Shown piece after piece: positions 1-5,129 of a DNA stretch of 5,129 bases. The stretch comes from Hyphomicrobiaceae bacterium (GTDB taxonomy: Bacteria; Pseudomonadota; Alphaproteobacteria; Rhizobiales; MH13). Under the pieces are notes generated by a model. It did not search any database. It saw only the letters and a list, made by a program, of their open reading frames with translations, and was not told the origin of the DNA. The translations under genes and the position numbers were made by a program. Location of the stretch: assembly GCA_020442235.1 (NCBI GenBank), contig JAGRKQ010000168.1, positions 1-5,129 on the forward strand, in the 5' to 3' direction. How positions within the stretch are numbered: the first letter of the stretch is position 1; each line of letters opens with the position of its first letter.

Positions 1-1271
1 TTGAGGCTGCTGTCGCCTTCGTCCAGCGGCTCCTCAAGCCAGCTCGCCAGATCGCCCTCACCAACCGCGGCGCCCTGCCAGCCAAGATGGAGAGAAGCGC
101 CCGGAGCATCGCGGCGAACGGCAACAGAAAGAGCCGCGCCCCCCAGGGCCGCATCCACACGCCGTCCCAGATGCTCCATCAAGGCCACAACGTCGAAGGC
201 GTTGCAGCGCAGGGTCAGCGGGTCGGCCACCTGTTCGCTCGTCAGCCCACGCGCGGAAAGGCGGCGAGCGAGGCGCGCCGCCAGATCCTCCGAGCGCACC
301 GGCGCCAGCGGCCAGCCATCCGTGCGGGTTGCCTCAAAGCGCTCGCCCAGTTCGTCAATGGTGCCGGTCAGGCTTTCCAGCGCGGGCACCAGCGTTTCCA
401 CAGCCCCGGCCTCGCCGTTGAGCGCGGTGCGAGCAGTCTGCAAGGCCGCCACCGGCGGCCGCACGCGCTCGAAGACCTCGTTCAGAAGCGCTTCCTGACG
501 GCCATGCAGCGCCAGTTCCGCGGTAACGTCGCGCAAGGTCAGCACGTAGCAGGGGGCCTCGGGCGTCCCCTCCCCGACAAGGCGCATGCGCGCGGCCAGG
601 CGTCGATTTCCGGTCTGGGTGGTGCAGATGAATTCGGTCGCCGCATCCGGGGAATCGGTCTTCATCAAACGGGCGTGGGCCTGACGGACCGGCCCGTCGC
701 GCAGGAAATCAAAGAGATTGCGGTCCAGCCCCAGATGCGCCTTGCCGGCGTCCAGAACCTCCTGCGCCACTCCATTGTAGAAGGCCAGATGATGCCGCCC
801 CGTGCACAGGAGAACAGCCAGCGGCACATCGGACAGCAATGCTTCCAGCTTCAGCTTGTCGTTGGCAATGCGTGTGGTTTCGCGGGCAACGCTCTCGGCA
901 AGGGCGTTGCGCGTTTCGGCGAGCGTCATCACGGCGGCAGATGCTGCCGGCGCCAGATCGCCCAGATAGCGCGCATGATCGCGGTCGATTTCGCCGTCCA
1001 CATCGGCATGGGCGCGTGCACGGATGGCGCCGGCCAGTCCCTCGATCGCCTTGGCGACGTGAATGTCGAACAGGAACCAAACCCAGGCGATGATGCCGAG
1101 CCCAAGGAAGCCGGAGATGAAATCCTGAATGACGAGGACGTTGATGACGTCCGGATCCGTCACCCGGCGCATGGCAGCGAAAAAGCCGGCGCCAATGGCA
1201 ATCAGGACACCGCCGGCAAGGGCGGCAAAAAACAGAAAGATGCGTATGCGCAGACTCAGCTTGTCGACCAT
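1..1271 (-). CDS. Membrane-anchored PAS / pseudo-histidine-kinase protein, N-terminal part; probable DnaQ/PolC-type exonuclease (partial)
   Basis: This reading frame is open for 423 codons from ATG at 1271 to the left edge, so the 3' end is missing. The start is preceded by TAGGGAG five bases upstream. Residues 1-10 are basic (MVDKLSLRIR). Two membrane helices follow at about 11-32 and 50-69, joined by a short, probably periplasmic loop. A linker at 70-140, probably helical, contains ARAHADVDGEID and YLGDLAPAA. A PAS-like domain lies at about 140-250 (LSDVPLAVLLC, FYNGVAQEVL, YVLTLRDVT). Residues 256-320 look like a kinase dimerisation helix (EVFERVRPPVAAL), but Glu268 replaces the phospho-acceptor His. 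Residues 350-415 resemble a worn HATPase fold without N-box Asn or the DxGxG motif. Recalled alphaproteobacterial homologues continue into a 3'-5' exonuclease domain; this part is inferred from memory and gene order. An alternative is a stand-alone degenerate sensor kinase. Confidence 0.8.
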   Translation of the reverse strand, partial: MVDKLSLRIRIFLFFAALAGGVLIAIGAGFFAAMRRVTDPDVINVLVIQDFISGFLGLGIIAWVWFLFDIHVAKAIEGLAGAIRARAHADVDGEIDRDHARYLGDLAPAASAAVMTLAETRNALAESVARETTRIANDKLKLEALLSDVPLAVLLCTGRHHLAFYNGVAQEVLDAGKAHLGLDRNLFDFLRDGPVRQAHARLMKTDSPDAATEFICTTQTGNRRLAARMRLVGEGTPEAPCYVLTLRDVTAELALHGRQEALLNEVFERVRPPVAALQTARTALNGEAGAVETLVPALESLTGTIDELGERFEATRTDGWPLAPVRSEDLAARLARRLSARGLTSEQVADPLTLRCNAFDVVALMEHLGRRVDAALGGAALSVAVRRDAPGASLHLGWQGAAVGEGDLASWLEEPLDEGDSSL

Positions 1272-1276
1272 GACCG

Positions 1277-1283
1277 CTCCCTA
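1277..1283 (-). promoter_or_regulatory. Ribosome binding site of the PAS/pseudo-kinase gene
   Basis: The minus strand reads TAGGGAG, then five bases, then ATG at 1271. This is a good Shine-Dalgarno match and fixes the start chosen for the gene. Confidence 0.65.
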
Positions 1284-1291
1284 CGGCCTCG

Positions 1292-1307
1292 CCGGGGTTT
1301 TCCCCGG
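1292..1307 (-). repeat. Perfect hairpin in the leader of the PAS/pseudo-kinase gene
   Basis: CCGGGG and CCCCGG form a perfect 6-bp GC-only stem around a four-base loop, AAAA on the transcribed strand. It ends 8 bases upstream of the TAGGGAG ribosome binding site. No T-run follows in the minus direction, so it does not look like an intrinsic terminator. It could stabilise the transcript or affect access to the ribosome binding site; that role is inference. Confidence 0.5.
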
Positions 1308-1349
1308 TCACGGGTCTTTATGACCACGGACAAGCATAACCGTCTTTGA

Positions 1350-1367
1350 TCCAGAACGGCTTCTGGA
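1350..1367. repeat. Perfect 7-bp inverted repeat in the intergenic spacer
   Basis: TCCAGAA and TTCTGGA are exact inverted repeats separated by four bases (CGGC on the plus strand). The repeat lies about 80 bases upstream of the PAS/pseudo-kinase start at 1271, with no T-tract on either side. It could be an operator for a dimeric regulator or an RNA hairpin. No known operator is recognised. The rest of the 137-bp spacer (1272-1408) shows a six-base T-run at 1378-1383 on the minus strand and no convincing -35/-10 pair. Confidence 0.4.
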
Positions 1368-1405
1368 CCATAGTCGCAAAAAATCCGGGTTTTTCGGGCT
1401 CTGGG

Positions 1406-1417
1406 GCTCTAAAGAGC
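1406..1417. repeat. Short palindrome across the stop codon of the small membrane protein gene
   Basis: GCTCT-AA-AGAGC is a perfect 5-bp inverted repeat containing the TAG stop at 1409-1411. In the minus direction a six-base T-run appears at 1383-1378, about 23 bases beyond the stem. That gap is too long for a standard intrinsic terminator, so termination here is weak or absent and read-through into the PAS/pseudo-kinase gene is plausible. Confidence 0.25.
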
Positions 1418-1930
1418 GCAGGCGGTCTTCAGCACCGGATCGTCCTCCGGCAGGTCGAACCACTGCACCCCGACATAGTTTCCATTCTCGTCGACGGTCA
1501 CATCCGCACCGGTCAGATCGGCGCGGCGATGGTTTTCGCAATCGAACAGCACACGCACCTGAACCGTCTGCTGGAAGCGCTGCGCCAGAGCCAGAACGAC
1601 CGTCAGCTGGCCGGGAACGTTCTCGTTCCGCTCGACGCTGTTGCTGTAAACGCCGACGAGCCGGCTCACGACCGGATAGGCGAAGGACCACGGGCGCCAG
1701 ATGTTGCGGTTCTGATTGTGCTGGGCGACGACGAAACCTTCCGGGGCTCCGGTGACGGTGCGCTCAAACCAGTTGTAGTCGTTCCAGATCCCGAAGGCGA
1801 GCATGCCGAGGCCCGCGCAGGCCGGCACGATCCAGCGCGGCAAGCGGCTTCCCGTCAGCTTGTTCAGGCCAAAAACGATGCCGCCGCAGGCAAAGCCGGC
1901 CGTGATCGCCGCAATCAGTTCAAAGATCAT
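1409..1930 (-). CDS. Conserved-type small membrane protein of unknown function (173 aa)
   Basis: The family function is not recognised. Two membrane helices are visible at about residues 3-22 and 31-50. The loop between them (NKLTGSRLPRW) carries three positive charges, so by the positive-inside rule it should be cytoplasmic. That places the remaining ~120 residues in the periplasm. The soluble part is rich in aromatic residues (NDYNWFERT, NRNIWRPWSF, VQWFDLPEDDP) and contains two cysteines, Cys131 and Cys171, that could form a disulfide if it is exported. The gene starts 9 bp after the stop of the DUF294 gene, with its GAGG ribosome binding site overlapping that stop, so the two are almost certainly co-transcribed and probably translationally coupled. 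Similar short proteins are recalled, unverified, in related alphaproteobacteria. The coding call is firm; the function is open. Confidence 0.85.
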   Translation of the reverse strand: MIFELIAAITAGFACGGIVFGLNKLTGSRLPRWIVPACAGLGMLAFGIWNDYNWFERTVTGAPEGFVVAQHNQNRNIWRPWSFAYPVVSRLVGVYSNSVERNENVPGQLTVVLALAQRFQQTVQVRVLFDCENHRRADLTGADVTVDENGNYVGVQWFDLPEDDPVLKTACAL

Positions 1931-1937
1931 TCCTGTG

Positions 1938-1941
1938 CCTC
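1938..1941 (-). promoter_or_regulatory. Ribosome binding site overlapping the upstream stop codon
   Basis: The minus strand reads TGAGGCACAGGAATG. The GAGG shares bases with the TGA stop of the DUF294 gene and lies seven bases from the ATG at 1930. This arrangement suggests translational coupling. Confidence 0.65.
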
Positions 1942-3766
1942 AAATCGGGGCGCTGCGGCCGTGGCCGAGTGCCGACTGCATGGTGCGCACCATGACGAAG
2001 GCATCGCGCAGGTGTGAGCGCTCGAAATCGCCGTAGTCATAGGGCCCGAGGTAATTGTCCGGCTTGTTGCCGGCCTTGATCTGTTCTGCCTGATTGCGCA
2101 GGCGCATTTCGGCGATGAGGTCATAGGCAGCGATGAGGTCGCGCGCGCCGGAACCGGAGATCACGCCGGCTTCTTCCGCCGCCACAAGCCGCGCACGGGT
2201 GTTGACCGGCGTGAGGCGCCCTTGCAGCGCATAGACCCGACCGAGATCGACAATCGGCACGACGCCATTGTGCTTCATGTCGATCTGATTGCGATGCTCG
2301 CCCGAGCGCACGGTGGCAAAACCGCGCAGCAGGCCCAGGGGCGGCTGATGTTTCAGCGAATTGGTGATCATGTGCGCCATGAAGATCGAGTTCTTGCTCG
2401 CCTCTTCCAGCGTCTCGGCATGCAGGCCGCCGAACAGATCCGTCTTGCCGCCAATCGGCCTCAGGTCGAACATGACGCTCGACAGCATCTGCGCCATGGG
2501 ATCGGGCTTGCGCAGCCAGGTACGGAAATACTCCCGCCACACCTTCACCGGCTGACACCAGCGCGGATTGGTCGCCATCATGTCGCCGGGGCAATAGACA
2601 TAGCCGCAGGTGTTGAGGCCGTCGCTGACAAAGCGGGCCAGGCGCTCATACCAGATCATGTCGTCCGGGGTGACGCTGTCATCGATGAAGATGCAGTTGT
2701 CCTGATCGCTGACGCCGGTCTGTTCCTGCCGCCCCTGACTGCCGCAGGCGAGCCACAGATAAGGCACAGGCGCCGGGCCAAGCTCGGCCTCGGCCATGTC
2801 GATCAGCCGGCGGGTGACGATGTCGGCAATGTCGGTGATCAGGCGGGTGACGACGTCATGGGCATTGTGGCCACCGACAAGCTGGACCAGAAGCTGGGGA
2901 ATGCGCGCGGTGATCGCGGCCATCTCTTCAACGGTCCGCGCCTGGGCCAGTTCATGCACAAGGACCGCAGAGGAAACGGCCTGAAAGCGCGTCAGGTCGG
3001 TCTGGGTGATCATGCCGACCAGCTTGTTGCCATCGAGAACGGGAAGATGCCCGATGCCTTTTTCAAGCATCATGTGGAGGACATCGGACCCCAGATCGGA
3101 GGGCGCCAGTGAGAACGGGTTCGCGGTCATGACCTTCGAGACCGGCGTGATGGCCGGATCGAGCCCACCGGCGATGACGCGCCCGGCCAGATCGCGCACG
3201 GTCAGGATGCCGAGAAAGGCCTCGTCCTCGACAACGCCCAGGCTGGAGACATGCCGGTCATGCATCAGTTCAGCAGCACTGCGCACCATGTCCGTGGGCG
3301 CACAGGTCACTGGCGGCTTCGACATCAGTTCCCCGACCTTGCGGGTCATCAGGTCGTTGCGCTTGTTCTCGCTCTGCTTGCCGCGTGTAAAGAAACGCGA
3401 GAAGACCGGCTGGTCCTGCATCAGGCGCTTGAATTCTTCCGCAGGCAGGATCAGCACGACGGTGTCTTCGCGCGTCCTGGCGGTGGTCACGGCTTCTCCG
3501 CCGCGCATCAGGCCGCGTTCGCCGAAAGAGTTGCGGGGGGACAGCAGCGAAACGACCGTACCGGTCGCATCGAGGATCTCCACCTGGCCGCGCTTGATCA
3601 GGAACAGCCCCGGCAGCGGATCGCCCTTGGCGTAAATCTGGGCGCCTTCGGGGTATTCCTTGCGGACAAAGGCGGCGGTGACGCGAACACGCTCGTCCCG
3701 CGTCAGGCTGTCATAGGGGTGAACGGTCTCCAGAAAAGCTTCGACCGCCTGAAGATTGCTGTCCAT
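1940..3766 (-). CDS. cNMP-binding-like / CBS pair / DUF294 nucleotidyltransferase protein (608 aa)
   Basis: This is a soluble multi-domain signalling protein without membrane helices. Residues 5-127 form a cyclic-nucleotide-binding-type beta roll (YAKGDPLPGLFLIKRGQVEI, then FGERGLM). Residues 139-262 are a CBS pair: both repeats keep the GxxTxxD nucleotide-ribose motif (GILTVRD at 186-192, GMITQTD at 251-257). Residues ~270-455 are the DUF294 nucleotidyltransferase, with the GlnD/GlnE-like signature GSQGRQEQ...SDQD (Gly342, Ser343, Asp354, Asp356). The DUF294 C-terminal domain follows to residue 608. Target and nucleotide are unknown; GlnD and GlnE transfer UMP or AMP to proteins, so a protein-modifying role is inference. 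ATG at 3766 is preferred because GGGGGGAAG precedes it. A longer form from TTG at 3817 would start inside the terminator tail and has no ribosome binding site. Members of this family usually sit next to VC_2705-type symporters. Confidence 0.93.
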   Translation of the reverse strand: MDSNLQAVEAFLETVHPYDSLTRDERVRVTAAFVRKEYPEGAQIYAKGDPLPGLFLIKRGQVEILDATGTVVSLLSPRNSFGERGLMRGGEAVTTARTREDTVVLILPAEEFKRLMQDQPVFSRFFTRGKQSENKRNDLMTRKVGELMSKPPVTCAPTDMVRSAAELMHDRHVSSLGVVEDEAFLGILTVRDLAGRVIAGGLDPAITPVSKVMTANPFSLAPSDLGSDVLHMMLEKGIGHLPVLDGNKLVGMITQTDLTRFQAVSSAVLVHELAQARTVEEMAAITARIPQLLVQLVGGHNAHDVVTRLITDIADIVTRRLIDMAEAELGPAPVPYLWLACGSQGRQEQTGVSDQDNCIFIDDSVTPDDMIWYERLARFVSDGLNTCGYVYCPGDMMATNPRWCQPVKVWREYFRTWLRKPDPMAQMLSSVMFDLRPIGGKTDLFGGLHAETLEEASKNSIFMAHMITNSLKHQPPLGLLRGFATVRSGEHRNQIDMKHNGVVPIVDLGRVYALQGRLTPVNTRARLVAAEEAGVISGSGARDLIAAYDLIAEMRLRNQAEQIKAGNKPDNYLGPYDYGDFERSHLRDAFVMVRTMQSALGHGRSAPI

Positions 3767-3769
3767 CTT

Positions 3770-3775
3770 CCCCCC
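3770..3775 (-). promoter_or_regulatory. G-rich ribosome binding site of the DUF294 gene
   Basis: The minus strand shows six G residues and then AAG immediately before ATG at 3766. Spacing is short, but this is the only purine-rich tract near any candidate start, and it decides the start at 3766. Confidence 0.55.
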
Positions 3776-3780
3776 ACGCA

Positions 3781-3812
3781 GCAAGAAAGAGCGCACCGCA
3801 ACAAAAGTGCAC
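3781..3812 (-). repeat. Imperfect tandem repeat in the DUF294 gene leader
   Basis: On the minus strand GTGCACTTTTGTTGC (3812-3798) is followed after one base by GTGCGCTCTTTCTTGC (3796-3781). The units share GTGC, a T-rich centre and TTGC. They lie between the terminator and the ribosome binding site, where a regulator could bind. No known operator is recognised, and chance similarity in a short T-rich stretch is possible. Confidence 0.25.
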
Positions 3813-3815
3813 TGC

Positions 3816-3848
3816 AAAAATGAAAACGGGCGGCAGTTGCCGCCCGTT
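3816..3848 (-). terminator. Intrinsic terminator after the symporter gene
   Basis: On the minus strand AACGGGCGGCA and TGCCGCCCGTT form a perfect 11-bp inverted repeat with a two-base gap (a four-base loop is more realistic). The tail reads TTCATTTTT. It begins 18 bp after the symporter stop at 3867. A strong hairpin with a T-rich tail is a standard rho-independent terminator, so the DUF294 gene probably receives only read-through transcripts or has its own promoter in 3767-3815. No clear -35/-10 pair is seen there. Confidence 0.8.
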
Positions 3849-3866
3849 CCCTGATCTTGTCAAGCC

Positions 3867-5129
3867 TCAGTGGCCCGTCGCTTCGCCCGCACCGCGCGGA
3901 ATACGGATCGATTCCACGAGGTCCTGGATTTCCTGCGGCGGTTCGGCAGTCGCCATGGAGACCACATAGGCCGCCACGAAGTTGGCGAGAGCGCCGATCG
4001 GGCCGAAGGATGCCGGCGGGATACCGAACAGCCAGTTGTCGGCATTGTTCGGCAGCATGTTGGTGCCGGGGAGGAAGAACCAGCCAAGGTACGTGAAGAG
4101 GTACAGGCAGGTCACAGTCAGACCGACGATCATGCCGATGGTGGCGCCAAGCGAGTTGATGCGCTTGGAGAAGATACCCATCATCAGAGCCGGGAAGATC
4201 GACGCAGCGGCCAGACCGAAGGCGAGCGCAACCACCTGAGCGGCAAAACCCGGGGGATGAAGGCCAAGGTAGGTCGCAACGGCAATGGCACCGCCCATGG
4301 CAACGCGGGCAGCCAGCAGTTCGCTCTTCTCGGAGATGTCCGGCTTCAGCCAGTCCTTGATGAGGTCATGGCTGACCGCAGACGAGATCGCCAGCAGAAG
4401 GCCGGCGGCCGTCGACAGCGCGGCGGCAAGACCACCGGCCGCGATGAGCGCGATGACCCAGCCCGGCAGGTTGGCGATTTCCGGGTTGGCGAGAACGAGG
4501 ATGTCACGGTTGAAGTTCGTGAGCTCGTTGCCCGTCCAGCCACGCTCGGCGGCAAGCGCCTGCAACTGCGGATTGGCATCGTTGTAGTACTGGATCATGC
4601 CATCGCCGTTCTTGTCCTCGAAGCCGAGGAGACCGGTGTGAACCCAGCTTTCCATCCAGTCGTAAGCCGGATCGTTCTCGATCGTTTCGAGCGAGACCGC
4701 TTCGCCTTCGACGCCGTTCGGCCACATCTGTTCGATGATGTTCAGGCGCGCCATGGCACCGACAGCCGGAGCGGTCAGATAGAGGAGCGCGATGAAGACC
4801 AGAGCCCAACCGGCGGACCAACGGGCGTCGGCGACCTTCGGGACGGTGAAGAAGCGGATGATGACGTGCGGAAGGCCGGCGGTGCCGATCATCAGCGACA
4901 GGGTGAACAGCGTCATGTTGAAGATGTTGCCCTGGGCCGTGTAGGCGTTGAAGCCAAGGTCCGTCACCAGCTGGTCGAGGCGGGTCAGCAGCGGCACACC
5001 GGATTCGATGTGCGTGCCGAACAGGCCGAGACCCGGGATCGGGTTGCCGGTCAGCTGCAGCGAGATGAAGACCGCCGGAATGGTGTAGGCGATGATCAGC
5101 ACGACATACTGCGCCACCTGGGTGTAGGT
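3867..5129 (-). CDS. Sodium:solute symporter, VC_2705-type SSF/SLC5 subfamily (partial, N-terminus outside window)
   Basis: This is an inner-membrane, sodium-coupled transporter. The relatives nearest in gene neighbourhood are linked to acetate and other short carboxylates, but the substrate here is unproven. The frame is open to the right edge (TYTQVAQYVVLIIAYTIPA), so roughly the first 150-200 residues are missing. About eight hydrophobic helices are visible. Diagnostic stretches, numbered from the GTG codon at 5117, are GTAGLPHVIIRFF at 78-90, typical of the SSF family, and AAALSTAAGLLLAISS at 231-246. The latter holds the Ser235-Thr236 pair corresponding to the conserved Na+-site helix of SLC5 transporters. 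A long hydrophilic insert at 131-215 is characteristic of this subfamily and includes the EF-hand-like sequence DKNGDGMIQ. The C-terminal tail after ~390 (AEPPQEIQDLVESIRIPRG) is polar and probably cytoplasmic. The gene ends with TGA at 3869-3867, followed by a terminator. Confidence 0.95.
   Translation of the reverse strand, partial: TYTQVAQYVVLIIAYTIPAVFISLQLTGNPIPGLGLFGTHIESGVPLLTRLDQLVTDLGFNAYTAQGNIFNMTLFTLSLMIGTAGLPHVIIRFFTVPKVADARWSAGWALVFIALLYLTAPAVGAMARLNIIEQMWPNGVEGEAVSLETIENDPAYDWMESWVHTGLLGFEDKNGDGMIQYYNDANPQLQALAAERGWTGNELTNFNRDILVLANPEIANLPGWVIALIAAGGLAAALSTAAGLLLAISSAVSHDLIKDWLKPDISEKSELLAARVAMGGAIAVATYLGLHPPGFAAQVVALAFGLAAASIFPALMMGIFSKRINSLGATIGMIVGLTVTCLYLFTYLGWFFLPGTNMLPNNADNWLFGIPPASFGPIGALANFVAAYVVSMATAEPPQEIQDLVESIRIPRGAGEATGH

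Noticed and set aside
709..1311. 200-codon minus-strand open frame inside the PAS/pseudo-kinase region
   Set aside because: It is Arg- and Cys-rich with no domain features and overlaps the well-supported frame starting at 1271.
87..1349. 420-codon plus-strand open frame opposite the PAS/pseudo-kinase gene
   Set aside because: Its translation is low in hydrophobic order, rich in Gly, Arg, Gln and His, and has no recognisable domain. The minus-strand frame in the same interval gives clear membrane helices, a PAS domain and a ribosome binding site. It is an antisense shadow typical of GC-rich DNA.
1378..1417. Possible intrinsic terminator after the small membrane protein gene
   Set aside because: The palindrome at 1406-1417 and the T-run at 1378-1383 are about 23 bases apart, and the sequence between them does not form a stem. 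It does not meet the pattern of a rho-independent terminator.
2222..3112. 296-codon plus-strand open frame opposite the DUF294 gene
   Set aside because: It lies wholly antisense to a gene with intact CBS and nucleotidyltransferase motifs and has no family resemblance of its own.
3767..3817. N-terminal extension of the DUF294 protein from TTG at 3817
   Set aside because: This start lies in the T-rich tail of the terminator with no ribosome binding site. The extra 17 residues are not domain-like, and ATG at 3766 has a G-rich site directly upstream.
3251..3823. 190-codon plus-strand open frame opposite the 5' end of the DUF294 gene
   Set aside because: It is antisense to the cNMP-like domain and shows no recognisable protein features.
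3858..3863. Perfect TTGACA (-35 consensus) on the minus strand just after the symporter stop
   Set aside because: With 16-18 base spacing the -10 position falls inside the GC-rich terminator stem (around GGCAACT), with no TATAAT-like hexamer. It is probably chance.
1..5129. tRNA, rRNA, CRISPR array, insertion sequence or prophage signals
   Set aside because: Nothing resembling these was seen. The window is almost filled by ordinary chromosomal-type coding sequence with uniform composition.

Overview
The window is GC-rich. All convincing genes lie on the minus strand, read from the right end towards the left, and no plus-strand gene is supported. Gene content and protein style point to an alphaproteobacterium, most likely a marine or aquatic lineage such as Rhodobacterales or Maricaulales/Hyphomonadales. 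That placement is an inference from recalled homologues, not a database result.

Layout in the direction of transcription. (1) 5129-3867: C-terminal ~420 residues of a large sodium:solute symporter of the VC_2705-type SSF/SLC5 subfamily; its N-terminus lies beyond the window. (2) 3866-3767: a 100-bp spacer with a strong intrinsic terminator (11-bp stem, T-rich tail) and a G-rich ribosome binding site. (3) 3766-1940: a 608-residue cytoplasmic protein made of a cNMP-binding-like domain, a CBS pair, and a DUF294 GlnD/GlnE-like nucleotidyltransferase with its C-terminal domain. (4) 1930-1409: a 173-residue membrane protein of unknown function, 9 bp after gene 3, with its ribosome binding site overlapping the previous stop codon. 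(5) 1408-1272: a 137-bp spacer with two perfect hairpins and no convincing promoter. (6) 1271-1: the first 423 residues of a membrane-anchored PAS protein with a histidine-kinase-like core that lacks the catalytic residues. It runs off the left edge. From recalled homologues it probably ends in a DnaQ/PolC-type 3'-5' exonuclease domain, which is not visible here.

The neighbourhood of symporter, cNMP-CBS-DUF294 protein and PAS/exonuclease protein is a known but functionally unexplained association in proteobacteria. A comparable order is recalled at Pseudomonas aeruginosa PA3235-PA3232, where the symporter belongs to the acetate/short-carboxylate uptake group. A reasonable model is a carboxylate uptake and nutrient-sensing module: the symporter imports the substrate, the CBS pair senses an adenine nucleotide, the nucleotidyltransferase modifies an unknown target, and the PAS pseudo-kinase controls a downstream nuclease. 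Only the domain content is seen; the links between the proteins are inference. The points most worth following are the pseudo-kinase, the intact CBS and nucleotidyltransferase motifs beside a degraded cNMP site, and the EF-hand-like loop inserted in the symporter.
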